Part shown: positions 33,754-45,012 of the stretch, piece by piece
How positions within the stretch are numbered: the stretch's first letter is position 1
Layout: the number at the start of each line of letters is the position of its first letter
DNA from: Erinaceus europaeus
Lineage: Eukaryota; Chordata; Mammalia; Eulipotyphla; Erinaceidae
Direction of reading: 5' to 3'
Assembly (NCBI RefSeq): GCF_950295315.1
Contig: NC_080172.1
Span: 79,813,118-79,877,117 of the forward strand
Length of the DNA: 64,000 nucleotides
The notes under the pieces: generated by a model
What the model was told of the DNA's origin: nothing
Database searches by the model: none
The model's input: the letters and a program-made list of their open reading frames with translations, nothing else
Program-made: the position numbers and the translations under genes

Positions 33754-34334
33754 ATTTTGTTGTGGTTATTATTATTATTATTTCTTTATTAGGTAATTAA
33801 TGTTTTCAACTCAACAGTAAATACAATAGTTTCTACATGCATCACGTTTCTCAGTTTTCCATATAACAATACAACCCCCACTAGGTCCTCTGTCATCCTT
33901 TTTGGACATGTATTCTCCCCCCCCCCAACCCCACCCCAGAGTCTTTTACTTTGGTGCAACATGCCAATTCCAGTTCAGGTTCTATTTGTGTTTCCTCTTC
34001 TGATCTTGTTTTTCAACTTCTGCCTGAGAGTGAGATCATCCCATATTCATCCTTCTGTTTCTGACTTATTTCACTTAACATGAGTTTTTCAAGGTCCATC
34101 CAAGATCAGCTGAAAACAGTGAAGTCACCGTTTTTTATAGCTGAGTAGTATTCCATTGACTATATAGACCACAACTTGCTCAGCCACTCATCTGTTGTTG
34201 GACACCTGGGTTTCTTCCAGGTATTGGCTATTACAAATTGTGCTGCTAAGAACATATGTGTACACAGATATTTTTGGATGGGTGTGTTGGTTTCCTTAGG
34301 ATATACCTCCAGGAGAGGAATTGCAGGATTATAG
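33754..34334 (-). mobile_element. L1 3' end, 5'-truncated, with TSD
   Basis: On the minus strand: ORF2 C-terminal codons (LLEVYPKETNTPIQKYLC, AAQFVIANTWKKPRCP, DEWLSKLWSI), the short 3' UTR, then an (AAT)n-like tail at 33754-33780. The TSD TTTAACACATTTT lies at 33741-33753 and 34335-34347, exact. It is nearly identical to 21780-22330, so the two come from one subfamily. Confidence 0.9.
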
Positions 34335-34347
34335 TTTAACACATTTT

Positions 34348-35277
34348 TTGGAAGTATTAATCTCTTGTTTTGGTTATCACCCACTTCACCTTATGTAACT
34401 GACTACTGTAAAATGTGAATGTTTACTGTAATTTGTCTCATGTCTCAGCTTACTCCAGGAAAGGCAAAATAAAATCTTAATTTTTCTTTGATAGTGGCTT
34501 AACATTTTCTATATTCAGAGATATTTCTCCCTTCTCTTGAACAATACTTAGTAACCAGTAGTATCAATGAAAAAGTCAGGGACTTCATGTCAGATAGTCC
34601 AAGAAAAGACAAAAGTAATATGCCAAACTATAACAAAGCAGTGTTTGTTGAGGTTCCAGTTTTCAAAAGTAACATTCACTAACTGTCCCATTATCATGTT
34701 GCAGCTCAGGACAGCACAACCAGGAACTTCAGAGGCCAGGCGAATAGAGAGGAAAAGAGATGGGTGGTGTTTCTTTATGATATGCCGTCATGTAACTAAG
34801 CTGTGCTAGTTAAATGCTCCTCAATGTTCTTGACTCACAGCCTACTCATAGAATATCACTAATTAGTTACTTGGTGGCATTACTAATGCCAAGAAGGCTT
34901 TTGACCATCACTGTACTCTAAAATCTTCAAGACAGTATAGAAGGAAATGAGACAAACCAAGACCAACTAATGTTGTATAATTGGAATAAAGGAACTTTAA
35001 GAAACAGTTTCCTGTCATCTGAAAATAATTAAAAGGGTAAAAGAAATCTAAAATCCTGAATTCTGATAGTTAGGAAAACAAACTATTGTATCTTTATGCT
35101 ACTACTACATGCACTATTAGTTATCAAATTTAATTGTGTTTGTGCCTGTGTATAGACACACAACTGGACACATACACACACATACATAGATATGACACTG
35201 TTCCTAAGGAAATAGCATTTTATAATTTTTTTTTTATCCATAGTTCTTGGTAGACACTGAACTTGAGATTGCGAATA
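34348..35277. other. Intron, no feature recognised
   Basis: The 80-codon ORF at 34567-34809 has no recognisable motif. Confidence 0.45.
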
Positions 35278-35525
35278 ATAATTCCATTTATTTATTTGTT
35301 TGTTTGTTTTTGGACAGGACAGAGAATAGTTGAGAGGGGAGGAGAAGATAGAGGGAGAGAAAGACAGACACCTGCAGACCTGCTTCACTGCTTGTAAAAC
35401 AAGCCCCCTGCAGGTAGCGAGCCAGAGGCTTGAACCAGGACCCTTGTGCAGGTCCTTGTGCTTCATACTATGTGCTTTATACTATGTGCTTCATACTTAA
35501 CCCTGTGCTCTACTGCTCATACCCA
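35278..35525 (-). mobile_element. Type A-like SINE, antisense
   Basis: GGACAGGACAGAGAATAGTTG, ACACCTGCAGACCTGCTTCAC, GGCTTGAACCAGGAC. Its head region contains a short repeated CTTTATACTATGTGCTTCA. Confidence 0.82.
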
Positions 35526-35609
35526 ACAATTTAGTTTTAAAACATTATGTGACATTCTGAATCTCTAGGATATTAAGGCTCTTATATTGAAAATGTTCAA
35601 AGATTTCTC

Positions 35610-35785
35610 TATGTTTTCTTTTCTTTTTCTTTGCTTTTAGAGAGAGAGGAGACACTACAACGCTATTCCACAATCTGTGGTTATTATCCATATGCAGCAG
35701 TGCTTTTACCTGCTGCTGAGGGTTGAACCTGGAGTCTTGGACATGGTAAGGTACATTCTCTACCAGGTGAGCCATCACCAGATAT
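35610..35785 (-). mobile_element. Old SINE, antisense
   Basis: GAGAGAGAGGAGACACTACA, GAGGGTTGAACCTGGAGTC, ACCAGGTGAGCCATCACC. Confidence 0.65.
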
Positions 35786-35989
35786 ATTTTAGAATTATAT
35801 CAAATGACATTCCACATTTTGGCTGAACACTGTAGATTGACCACACTTAATGTACTTCTTCCTAAAACCTCTATCTAAATGACAGTAAACCAACATACTT
35901 CTTCCTAAAATCTCTATATAAATGATAGTAAGCCAACTATTTTTCTTTCAAAGCCTAAGTTAATGAAGACATAGTAGGAAAGGTGATAA

Positions 35990-36150
35990 ATAGGGGCGGG
36001 GTAGATAGCATTATGGTTAAGCAAGAAGAAGGTCATGCCTGAGGCTCCAAAGCCCCAGCTTCAATTCCCAACACCACCATAAACCAGAGCTAAGCACTGC
36101 TCTATTAAAAAAATAAAAGTAAAAAAAAGCAAAAGAAACCAATACCCAAA
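35990..36150 (+). mobile_element. Type D SINE, abutting L1
   Basis: GGGGTAGATAGCATTATGG head, CCTGAGGCTCCAAAGCCCC, AAACCAGAGCTAAGCACTGC, then A-rich sequence running into L1 at about 36155. Confidence 0.82.
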
Positions 36151-36154
36151 AAAA

Positions 36155-37140
36155 AGACCCCTCACAGAATGGATCTTTACATGCCATACATCATAAAAGA
36201 GACTAATAACCAAAATACATAAAGACCTTACCAAACTCAACAACAAGAAAACAAATGACACCATCAAAAACAGGGAGAGGACATGAACAGAATATTCACC
36301 ATAGAAGAGATCTGAAAGGCCAACAAACATGAAAAAAATGCTCTGTCACTGATTGTCAGAGAAATGCAAATAAAGACAACAATGAGATGCCACTTTACTC
36401 CTGTGAGAATGTCATACATCAGATAAAGTATCAGCAACAAATGCTGGAGAGGTTGTGGGGACAAAGGAACTCTCCTGAACTGCTGGTGGGAATGTAAATT
36501 AGTCCAACCCCTGTGGAAAGCATTCTGAAGAACTCTCAGAAGGCTAGAAATGGATCTACCCTATGACCCTGCAATTCCTCTCCTGAGGATATATACTAAG
36601 GAACCAAAAACAACTATTCAAAAATATTTGTGTATACCTATGTTCTTAGCAGCACAATTTGTAATAGCCAAAACCTGGAAGCAACCCAGGTGTCCAACAA
36701 CAGATGAATGGCTGAGCAAGTTGTGATATATATATATACACATATATACAATGGAACCACTACTCAGCTATTTAAAATGGTGATTTCACCATTTTCAGCC
36801 CTTCTTGGATGGAGCATGAAGAAATCATGTTGAGTGAAATAAGTCAGAAACAAAAGGATGAATATGGGATGATCTCACTCACAGGCAGAAATTGAAAAAC
36901 AAAACCAGAAGAGAAAACATTAAGCAGAACATGGAATGGAGTTGGTATACTACACTAAAGTAAAAGACTCTGGAGAGGTTCCAGGGAGGGTTCAGGTCCT
37001 GGAACATGATGGCAGAGGACCTAGTGGGGGTTGCACTGTTATTTACAAAACTGGGAAATGTTATGCATGTACAAACTATTGCATTTACTGTCGACTGTAA
37101 ACATTGATCCCCTAATAAAGGAAAAAAGTGAAGAAAAAAA
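36155..37140 (+). mobile_element. L1 3' end (ORF2 C-terminus + short 3' UTR), degenerate
   Basis: Plus-strand L1 from ACCCCTCACAGAATGG through the TGCTGGTGGGAATGTAAATT block to AAACATTGATCCCCTAATAAAGG and an A-rich end. Frames are broken. It lacks the first two thirds of ORF2 and everything upstream. A type D SINE abuts its 5' side in the same orientation. Confidence 0.9.
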
Positions 37141-37152
37141 GAAGGTATAAAT

Positions 37153-37935
37153 AAATTAGTATATCAGAACTCACAACTAGAGACCATCTCAGTGCCAAGA
37201 CCAGTCACAAAACTAAATCAAAGTTAGTCTACACTAATTGGGAGATATTGGTCAAGGAATTACAAAATGTACCCATCATAATCCTCCAATTTAGCTTTAG
37301 CTAGCTTATCTTATCCTAGAAAAAAGGACCTGCTAGCCCTATATAAAAATTTTCAACCTATCAATCATGTCCTTGCTTACCTAAGCTCTGGTAATGCTCT
37401 ATAAGCATGCTCTGGCATAATTATTTTGGGGTAACTGTTCCATGGCTTTTCTTTCTATATAATATAGCAACTGTCTATAACATGAGGGTTCTTCTTCCGA
37501 GAAACCAGTTACTCCCAGAGAAAAAAACTTGTGAGCCCTAGCAAGTCCAGTTTACTATTTAATTTCTCTACATTTAAACTCCAGTTTGTAGATTTTACTC
37601 AGGTACTCAAGTTTCTAATCAAAATTTTCACTGTCTCACACTTCTTAGGCATTTAAGAAATTCTCCTACATGAACTAGAAAAATTGAAGAATGGTATAAA
37701 ATGACTAAAGATTCAGAGGATATGTAGAGTTCACACAGTTGAAAGAAAAAAAGCAAAATCATTTAATATCCCTAGAAATGGTAAGGGAACCTTGGGAGAA
37801 GTACTGTAGTTCCCAGTGGAGGGAATGGGGACACAGAACTCTGGTGGTGGGAACAGTATGGAATTACACCCCTGTTATCTCATAATTTTATAAATCAATA
37901 TTAAATCACTAATAAAATGAAATTTAAAAAAAGAA
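37153..37935 (+). mobile_element. Older L1 long-tail fragment, plus strand
   Basis: Starts TTAGTATATCAGAACTCACAAC (also at 33114, in diverged form) and ends GGTGGTGGGAACAGTATGG, ACACCCCTGTTATCTCATAA and AATAAAATGAAATTTAAAAAAAG. The end matches the older tail copies at 200-330 and 62690-62760 in reverse. Membership of the middle portion is inferred from its position. Confidence 0.55.
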
Positions 37936-38183
37936 ATTAAAGACCAAGAAGAAGTAGGATATTACAGCATTAGGACATTTTTCTTCCAATTTCACATTCC
38001 CATAATAACTTCAAAAATAGTTTTATAAAAATAAATAGAGAAGTTAAAAAAAGAGAATAATAAATATTCCAAAATAAAATAGAAAAATTTTCAAATGAGA
38101 GAGAGTAATAAAACTATTACTTAAAATAATGTCTATACAAAAGTATGGGCAAAGAAAAATCATAACAAAATAATGAAGCAAAA

Positions 38184-38513
38184 AGGGGCTGGGCGGAAGC
38201 TCAGCAGTTTAAGCACACATGGTGCAAAGCGCAAGGTCTGGCATAGGGATCTCGGTTTGAGCCCCTGGCTCCCCACCTGTGGGCGGGGGGGTCGCTTCAC
38301 AAGTGGTGAAGCAGGTCTGCAGGTGTCTATCTTTCTCTCCCCCTCTCTGTCTTGCCCTTTTCTCTCCATTTCTCTCTGTCCTATTCAACAACAACGATAA
38401 GCAACAAGGGTAACAAAAAGGGAAAAAGAATGGCCTCCAGGAGCAGTGGGTTCGTCGTGCAGGCTTCAAGCCCCAGCAATAACCTTGGAGGGGAAAAAGA
38501 AAAACAACAAAAC
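38184..38513 (+). mobile_element. Type A SINE, long form
   Basis: GGGCTGGGCGGAAGCTCAGC head; long extension GGCCTCCAGGAGCAGTGGG and CCCCAGCAATAACCTTGG. Exact TSD TAATGAAGCAAAA at 38171-38183 and 38514-38526. Confidence 0.95.
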
Positions 38514-38526
38514 TAATGAAGCAAAA

Positions 38527-39394
38527 CAATTTTAGACCTAAAGGTGTGAATTTCTAGATAGACAAGGACTAAGAGGTAAAAAATAAGCTAAAAGTCTTCA
38601 TTGTTAGAAAAAATGTCACAAAACACAAAGAGCAGATCTTACTAAAAGGACCTGAAGAGAGTGGGAAAAGTATGTATACATGCAGCTGTATATATTCTAT
38701 ATTAAAATACAAATGTATAGCTGTGTATCTGTGTGAATGTATACAGACACTACTACTGTATTATCTAGCTACCTGTCTATCCACCTTTCTATTAAGTACC
38801 TCTTCTATTAGAATGCTACCCTCTTATAATGTCAGAAAGTTTATCTACTTTGTTTTGTCTTATATTTCCAAAGCATGTACAGATATGCTTGTATGCATAT
38901 ATATGCTTACATATAATGTACAGTAATATATTACAAATATATATGATCCAATATATTACACATATGTATACATACTAAATATACTATATGCTTAAATGGT
39001 GCAGTGTTAAGGGCAAAATTTGTGGTCCTGTGTATACAAGAGGTATTATCTTCAAATAACTGTCTTTTTCACTTACATCATAATATGAAAGGAGCTGAGT
39101 GGTAACTCATTTATTACTAGTGATTTATCATTAGTATGTTGATTATAAAATGTTTATTGAGAATAGAGCTAAAAGGTGTGCACCTTTGTTCTGAAGAAAA
39201 GTCAGTTTTTGATTATATGTAAGTTCAAAAAACATGTGCATTCAAACTAGTTCACCACTTTTTTAATTTCTTTACAAAGCTCTTTACATTTCCATGTAGA
39301 ATAAATATCCAGTTATCTTTCTTTAATTTCTTCTTTCAAAAGTAGCTTAACTTAATATCGTAATTCTTTAAGTTTTGATTTTTTTATTATTTAT
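38527..39394. other. Intron, AT-rich with TATA/CATA runs
   Basis: Region 38660-38990 is rich in ATGTATA-like alternating purine-pyrimidine sequence. No gene. Confidence 0.45.
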
Positions 39395-39479
39395 TAATTT
39401 TTAGTGATCACACTCTGGGCCTTATATATGCAAAGCCTGCACTATAATCCCAAGTTATATCTCAGACCTGAATTTTTAC

Positions 39480-39537
<58 letters not shown>

Positions 39538-39660
39538 TTTAACGGAAACCTGGAGAGAGAGACAAGGCCTTGCTCAGTCACTTTATTAAGTGGTAGGAGT
39601 AATGAGTGTCACCTAAACAAAGCACTATGCTCTGCTACTGGTTCACCTCCCAGGCTTTAA
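39395..39660 (-). mobile_element. Decayed SINE-like region split by the (CA)n tract
   Basis: Right part AACCTGGAGAGAGAGAC...CTACTGGTTCACCTCCCAGGC and left part CACTCTGGGCCTTATATATGC have SINE-like boxes in antisense. Boundaries unclear. Confidence 0.4.
39482..39536. repeat. (CA)n microsatellite, about 27 units
   Basis: Uninterrupted CA dinucleotides over about 55 bp. Confidence 0.97.
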
Positions 39661-39776
39661 CATTTTAATCTATAATTTGTTTTCCTGTATTGTAAGAATA
39701 AATTCATATAGTTGTCCAAAGAACTAATTTTTCCATTTATTGTGTGCTTAATAAATACATTTCCTCAATTGAATTG

Positions 39777-39912
39777 TTTCTTTTCTCTTCCTTCCTTCCT
39801 CCTTCCTTCTTTTCTTCCACTTCCTCCTCCTTACTTCTCTCTCCCTTCCCTCCCATTCTCTTTCTCCCTTCTCTTCTATTTGCCCTCCTTCCCTCCTTTC
39901 CTTCCTTTCATC
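39777..39912. repeat. Pyrimidine tract, CCTT-rich
   Basis: About 135 bp almost wholly C/T on the plus strand, with TTCC and CTTC units. The overlapping Ser/Phe/Leu-rich ORFs are compositional. Confidence 0.85.
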
Positions 39913-39914
39913 AC

Positions 39915-40085
39915 CACAGTTTTCACAAGAGCTTTGAACCTGCATGATTCCACTATTATTGGCAGACATTTTTTTTTTCCTTTTGCAGATAGATGGTGAG
40001 AGACAGAGATTGACAAAGAAATAGAGTGAGAAGGAAAAAAAGACACTGTAACACTACACCAGGCTCAGGTAGCTTCCCATGTAGT
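39915..40085 (-). mobile_element. Old SINE, antisense
   Basis: GCATGATTCCACTATTATTGGC (reverse 3' extension), then GAGACAGAGATTGACAAAGA and AGGCTCAGGTAGCTTCCC. Confidence 0.5.
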
Positions 40086-40099
40086 AGCCAGGAAGCTAA

Positions 40100-40245
40100 T
40101 TTTTTTGTTTTTTAATTTTTTTTTTTATGTAGCTAGACAGAGAGTTAAAAAGGCCACAGCACTGAATTTCCTTCAGTATGGTGGAGACCGAGCTTAAACC
40201 TGGGCTGAGCACATACTATGAAAGCTATATCACCAGTCCTAAGCT
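40100..40245 (-). mobile_element. Old SINE fragment, antisense
   Basis: TAGCTAGACAGAGAGTTAAA, GACCGAGCTTAAACCTGGGC, AGCTATATCACCAGTCC. Confidence 0.5.
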
Positions 40246-41305
40246 GAATCTTTGTGCATGATGAAATGGTGAGCTATATTCTGGGTGAGCTATATTCCAG
40301 ACCTGGATTCCTTTATAATATGTTATGATTTTGAGAATCCAAAGTTTTTATTAGTATTTCATATTCTGTACCATCGGTCTATCTTTTGGTTCTTATGTCA
40401 ACATGATAAAATAGTGACTATTTAAAAATTATTTTAAAACACAAATTGGGAATGCTTTTTTCCTCTGTTCTTATTTTATTGTTGCTTCTGAACTTTAAAA
40501 TAATTGCAATTTTGTATTTTTATTGAATCTATAAATGAATTTGAAATAAATATGCTTGTAATGAGCAGTTAACTATAACAGTACATTTTGTCTTTTTTAA
40601 ATTTAAATCTGTTGGCTATGCTACAGCTATGTTTTTTTTTTCAATCCTGTATGCTTTTTGTTAAAAAATAAATATTTTATGCCACTTTTCTCTCTGCTAG
40701 TGTGGATGCTCATATGTAGGAAAGCAACTCATGAATTTATGTGTGTTTTATGATGCAACATTGGACTTGAAATCAGTTTAGACTGGTTCTCAAATAACTA
40801 TCAGTCTCTGGTACTTTTTTCCCCCCTGATTTATGAAATAATTCTTTGTAAAGGTTCCTTACCCTAGTGCTTACAACTCTAGAATAATTTAAAGGGTAGT
40901 TATTATAATATCTCAGGGCCACCATTTTCATTGCAGTGTTCTATATGTTATTTATTTCTGAGATTTAATATTTTATTATGAATTCCCTAAGTATATGAAA
41001 GAACATCTATAGGTAACTAATTTTTCAAAAATTGTAAAACTCCTCTTTCATGTTACATGGTTATACCCAATTTTCAGAACAATATCAAATAATGATGTTG
41101 CTGATATGTATGTTTGTCTTATATATTTTTTATATGAGTAGTTTCAATGTATAACCATTAAGTACGAATTAGACTTTTCATTTAAGATTAAAATCATAGT
41201 CATGTTAATTAACATTATTATAAACTATTCTCAGATTTTAGGAGTTTTAGATGAAAAAAAATGCTATAGAATTGATTTTAGAAAGCCATCTCAGAACTTT
41301 TAGAA
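40246..41305. other. Intron, no feature recognised
   Basis: AT-rich, nothing recognised. Confidence 0.5.
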
Positions 41306-41319
41306 ATAATTACATTTTT

Positions 41320-41615
41320 ATAAACTTTTTAAAATATTTGTTTATTTTCCCTTTTGTTGCCCTTGTTTTTTACTGTTGTTATAGTTATTATTGTTGTTGT
41401 TATTGATGTTGTCATTAGATAGGACAGAGAGAAATGGAGAGGGGAGGGGAAGACAAAGAAGGGGAGAGGAAGATAGACACCTGCAGACCTGCTTCACCGC
41501 CTGTGAAGCGATTCCCCTGCAGGTGGGGAGCTGAGGGCTCAAACCGGGATCCTAACACTAGTCCTTGCCCTTTGTGCCATGTGCGCTTAACCCGCTGCAC
41601 TACCGTCCAATTCCC
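41320..41615 (-). mobile_element. Type A SINE, antisense
   Basis: CCCTTTTGTTGCCCTTG to CACTACCGTCCAATTCCC. Exact TSD ATAATTACATTTTT at 41306-41319 and 41616-41629. Confidence 0.95.
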
Positions 41616-41834
41616 ATAATTACATTTTTTATATTGGATATAATCACATTGTATCTTTTGTAAAACATATTAATAATATTAAGGTATTTTTTAATTCCTG
41701 TAGTTTTTGTTCCAAATGGATAATTTTTTAATACTCAATTAAATTTAGTTTCCTAGGAATTAGTATACATTAAGAATCACAAATGAAATTGATTCAAAAC
41801 TTTTATTTGGTATTTTTAAAAAGATCAACTTTTT

Positions 41835-41885
41835 AAAAAATTATCTTTATTTATTGGATAAAGACAGCCAGAAATCAAGGGGGGG

Positions 41886-41922
<37 letters not shown>

Positions 41923-42040
41923 AGCACTTCTTCACCACTTGCAAAGCTTTCCTCCTGCAGGTGGGGATCGGGGGCTGGAACATGGGTTCTCGCGCATTGT
42001 AATACATGCACTCAACCAGGTGTGCCACCGTCCAGCCCCT
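41835..42040 (-). mobile_element. Type B SINE, antisense, first of a pair
   Basis: TTATTGGATAAAGACAGCC, G9 then (GA)n, TGCCACCGTCCAGCCCC. TSD AAGATCAACTTTTT at 41821-41834 and 42041-42054. Confidence 0.94.
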
Positions 42041-42054
42041 AAGATCAACTTTTT

Positions 42055-42243
42055 TTTAATAGTTCTATTTGTTGGTAACTTTTTATTATCCTTATTTACT
42101 TACTGGATAGAGACAGCCAGAAATTGAGAAGAAGGGGGGAGATAGATAGAGAGAGAGAGACAGACAGAAAGACACCTGCAGTCCTGCTTCACCACTTGTT
42201 AAGCTTCTATCTCTGAAGGTGGGGACCAGGGACTTGAACCTAA
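42055..42243 (-). mobile_element. Type B SINE, antisense, second of a pair at the same target
   Basis: ACTGGATAGAGACAGCCAG, GAGGTGGGGACCAGGGACTT-like region, then ends near GAACCT without the head. AAGATCAACT precedes it (42041) and follows it (42244-42253), a third copy of the neighbour's target sequence. Confidence 0.88.
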
Positions 42244-42301
42244 AAGATCAACTCTTAATATACTAGTTTCACAATGATTTCTGTAATTATAGTGATACAT
42301 A

Positions 42302-42441
42302 TTTTTTAATATTTATTTATGAGAAAGATAGGAGGAGAGAGAAAGAACCAGACCACTCTGGCACATGTGTTTCTGGGGATCAAACTCGGGACCTCATGCT
42401 TGAGAGTCCCAAGCTTTACCATTGTGCCACCTCCGGGACCA
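42302..42441 (-). mobile_element. Type C SINE, antisense
   Basis: Reverse of type C: ATTTATTTATGAGAAAGATAG, CACTCTGGCACATGTG, GGGGATCAAACTCGGGACC. Confidence 0.78.
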
Positions 42442-43668
42442 CTACAGTAATATTCTTGCTCTACTTTTGTACTATTGTCAAGAAGAAGCACTTTGTAAAG
42501 TCTGTTCCTATTTTGTATGTATTACTTGACCACTGCAAAAAAAAAAAACAAAAAAAAACAACTCTGGAGAAGACATTATTCTTATTCCTATTAAACATAT
42601 GAGAAAAATCAAAGACACAAATGTCAATTCATTCTCCAAGATCTCAAAGAATATTAATTAAAGTCTGTTCACCTGCTTAGCATTATTTGAATGACTATTA
42701 TTTTATCAGAGTATTATGGAGCCAGTCACTGTTTCAGCAACATGACATATATTACATATATGTATAGGCAAACCGTTAATGTTTCTGCTCATAGGAAGCT
42801 TACTTTTAGTAATTAGAAAAATATTATGAAAATAAAAAATAAGTAAATGATTTATGGTCATATGGCTACACTTTAAGAGAAATGTATTGCTTTATCTTGA
42901 ATATAAAAATTAAGAAAAGGCTAGAGTCAATTACCTATGTCCACTTTGTAACATGATTATCTAAAAAAAGAGGTGAAAATTAAATCTAAAACTAGAAGGA
43001 AGGAAACAATAGGTAAAAAAATGAAAAGATGAAATGAACAAAAGCTATAGAAAAAAATCAATAAAACTTAAAGCTTTTTTGAAATCCTGTGAAAAGGCCA
43101 ATTAAATCTATAACCTTTAACTAACCTAATCATGAAAAAGAATGTAAAGCTACTAATACCATAATGAAAGTAAGTAATATGTGTAGATCCTATGAAATTA
43201 AGATATTAACATATAAGTGTATTATATATTCATTTAAAAATTTCATTTTTTCAATAATAGTTATCCTTTAAGTTTTCAAGTGGTATTTCAAATAGTATCT
43301 GTTTCTAAGCTTTTCCCAAACCTGTCTTAACCTATTTTCTAATTATATAAGTCAAAGACAAAACTTTTAAAATTCTCCTATTTAGGATAAGAAATTTTGT
43401 ACACATGACTCTTTACCCACCTTCTTTTGTTATTTTTCATAAACTATTCTTTGATTAAAAATAATCTTGGATTTAGTTCTAAGTTATTTCTTTTGAAAAT
43501 CTGTTTAACTAGTGACTTCTTTTTGGGGATTGGTATCTGACACAGTAATTAGTTTTAAAATGTAATTTTCAATAATTATTTAGGCCTAAGTAATGGTTGA
43601 TTGTTTAAAAACTTAACATTCCAACAATACCCTTCTAATTCTTCAATTCATTAACTAATTCAATGGTT
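42442..43668. other. Intron, no feature recognised
   Basis: AT-rich, nothing recognised before MER5A. Confidence 0.5.
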
Positions 43669-43855
43669 CTCATAAGTTAGTGTGCACCAGAATCACCTGG
43701 AGGGCTTGTTAAGACAGAATGCTAGCCCCACACTCCAGAGTTTCTGATTTAGTAAGTCTAGGATAGGCCCTGAAAATTTTGTGCTTCTAATAAGTTCCCA
43801 GGTGATACCTGCTCAGGCCTGCCTAGAAACCATAAATTGAAAACTGCTATTGTAA
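43669..43855 (+). mobile_element. MER5A-type hAT (Charlie) non-autonomous DNA transposon relic
   Basis: CAATGGTTCTCATAAGTTAG, GTGCACCAGAATCACCTGG, AGGGCTTGTTAAGAC, CAGAGTTTCTGATTTAGTA and AAGTTCCCAGGTGAT follow the MER5A consensus order. It is an ancient eutherian repeat, which supports the mammalian assignment. The right inverted end is decayed. Confidence 0.85.
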
Positions 43856-44727
43856 TTTATCACTCACCTATTGAGTACATATATCTTCAATAATACTTTT
43901 AAAGGATGTAAGTTGTGTTTTCTGAGTCCTTGCATATTTGAGAGTTTTCCTTCTGAACTGACACGTGAAAATCAATTTGGATATGTGATTACTCTTTTCT
44001 CCAAAAAACATGTACAGTTTTATTTTCTGCTGGCATTTACTGTTGGTCAGATCATATCTGTGGCTAGTCTAATTTTTCCTACCTATTTATTCTTGTAATT
44101 AAAAATATTTTGTGTAATCTGCCAGAAAAAAAGTTTTTGTGTTGATTTTTTTCTGGTAATAGGCAACTTCTTACCATTTTTTTTCTTTCATTCAGTAAAG
44201 TAAAAAAACAAATTAATGCATGCTTTTCACTATGAACTAACATTTGAAAAGTGCCTCTTAAATGCGTTCAAATGCAGTAAGCAAGCTGAGACCAGTCACT
44301 GGTTGGTACATGGCAAGCACTCAGTAAACTGCAGAGATTAGGATTTTTTTCTTTAATTATTTTCTGTCCCATTCTCATCTTGCTACCTCCTCATGATATC
44401 CTTTGCATGCCTATTTCCTTTTTCATGATGATGAATTCTCAGTTGTTGTTTTTTTCACATTTTTTGAGAAATTCCTATAGCTATCTTTCACAATACCAAT
44501 TCAAGTCTCCATGGTTTTAGCTGCATAAATCCCATATGGATTTTACTTGTGTGACTATATTTTTTCTTCTGTTTTATCTTTTCTCAAATAGACTTCCAAT
44601 CATTCTGTATCTTCTTATCTCAATTCTGTGTGAACTACCCCTGATTTCCCTGTCTGCTCTATTGAGTAAATATCTTCTTAGGACTAAATGTAGACACAAC
44701 ATTAGTGTTTAGAGTTTTTTTTTTTCT
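43856..44727. other. Intron, possible MIR/L2 trace only
   Basis: See 44250-44335. The rest is unassigned. Confidence 0.45.
44250..44335. mobile_element. Possible MIR/L2 3' end relic
   Basis: GGTACATGGCAAGCACTCAG TAAACTG resembles the ancient CTCAATAAATG end of MIR/L2. Too short to be sure. Confidence 0.3.
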
Positions 44728-45012
44728 CATTTTTTAAAATTTATTTTGTTTATTTATTTCCTTTTTGTAGTCCTAATTGTTTTTATTGTTGTAGTTATTA
44801 ATGTCATTGTTGTTGGATAGGACAGAGAGAAATGGAGAGAGGAGGGGAAGACAGAAGGGGAGAGAAAGATAGACACCTGCAGACCTGCTTCACCGCCTGT
44901 GAAGCTACTCCTCTGCAGGTGGGGAGCCCAGGGCTGGAACTAGGATCCTCACTCAGGTCCTTGCACTTTGCGCCATGTGCACTTATCCCGCTGTGCTACT
45001 GCCCGACTTCCC
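44728..45012 (-). mobile_element. Type A SINE, antisense
   Basis: TTATTTCCTTTTTGTAGTCC, GACAGAGAGAAATGGAGAG, CTGTGCTACTGCCCGACTTCC. Confidence 0.92.

Noticed and set aside
39712..39999. Ser/Phe/Leu-rich ORFs on the plus strand, charged ORF on the minus
   Set aside because: Product of a C/T-rich tract.
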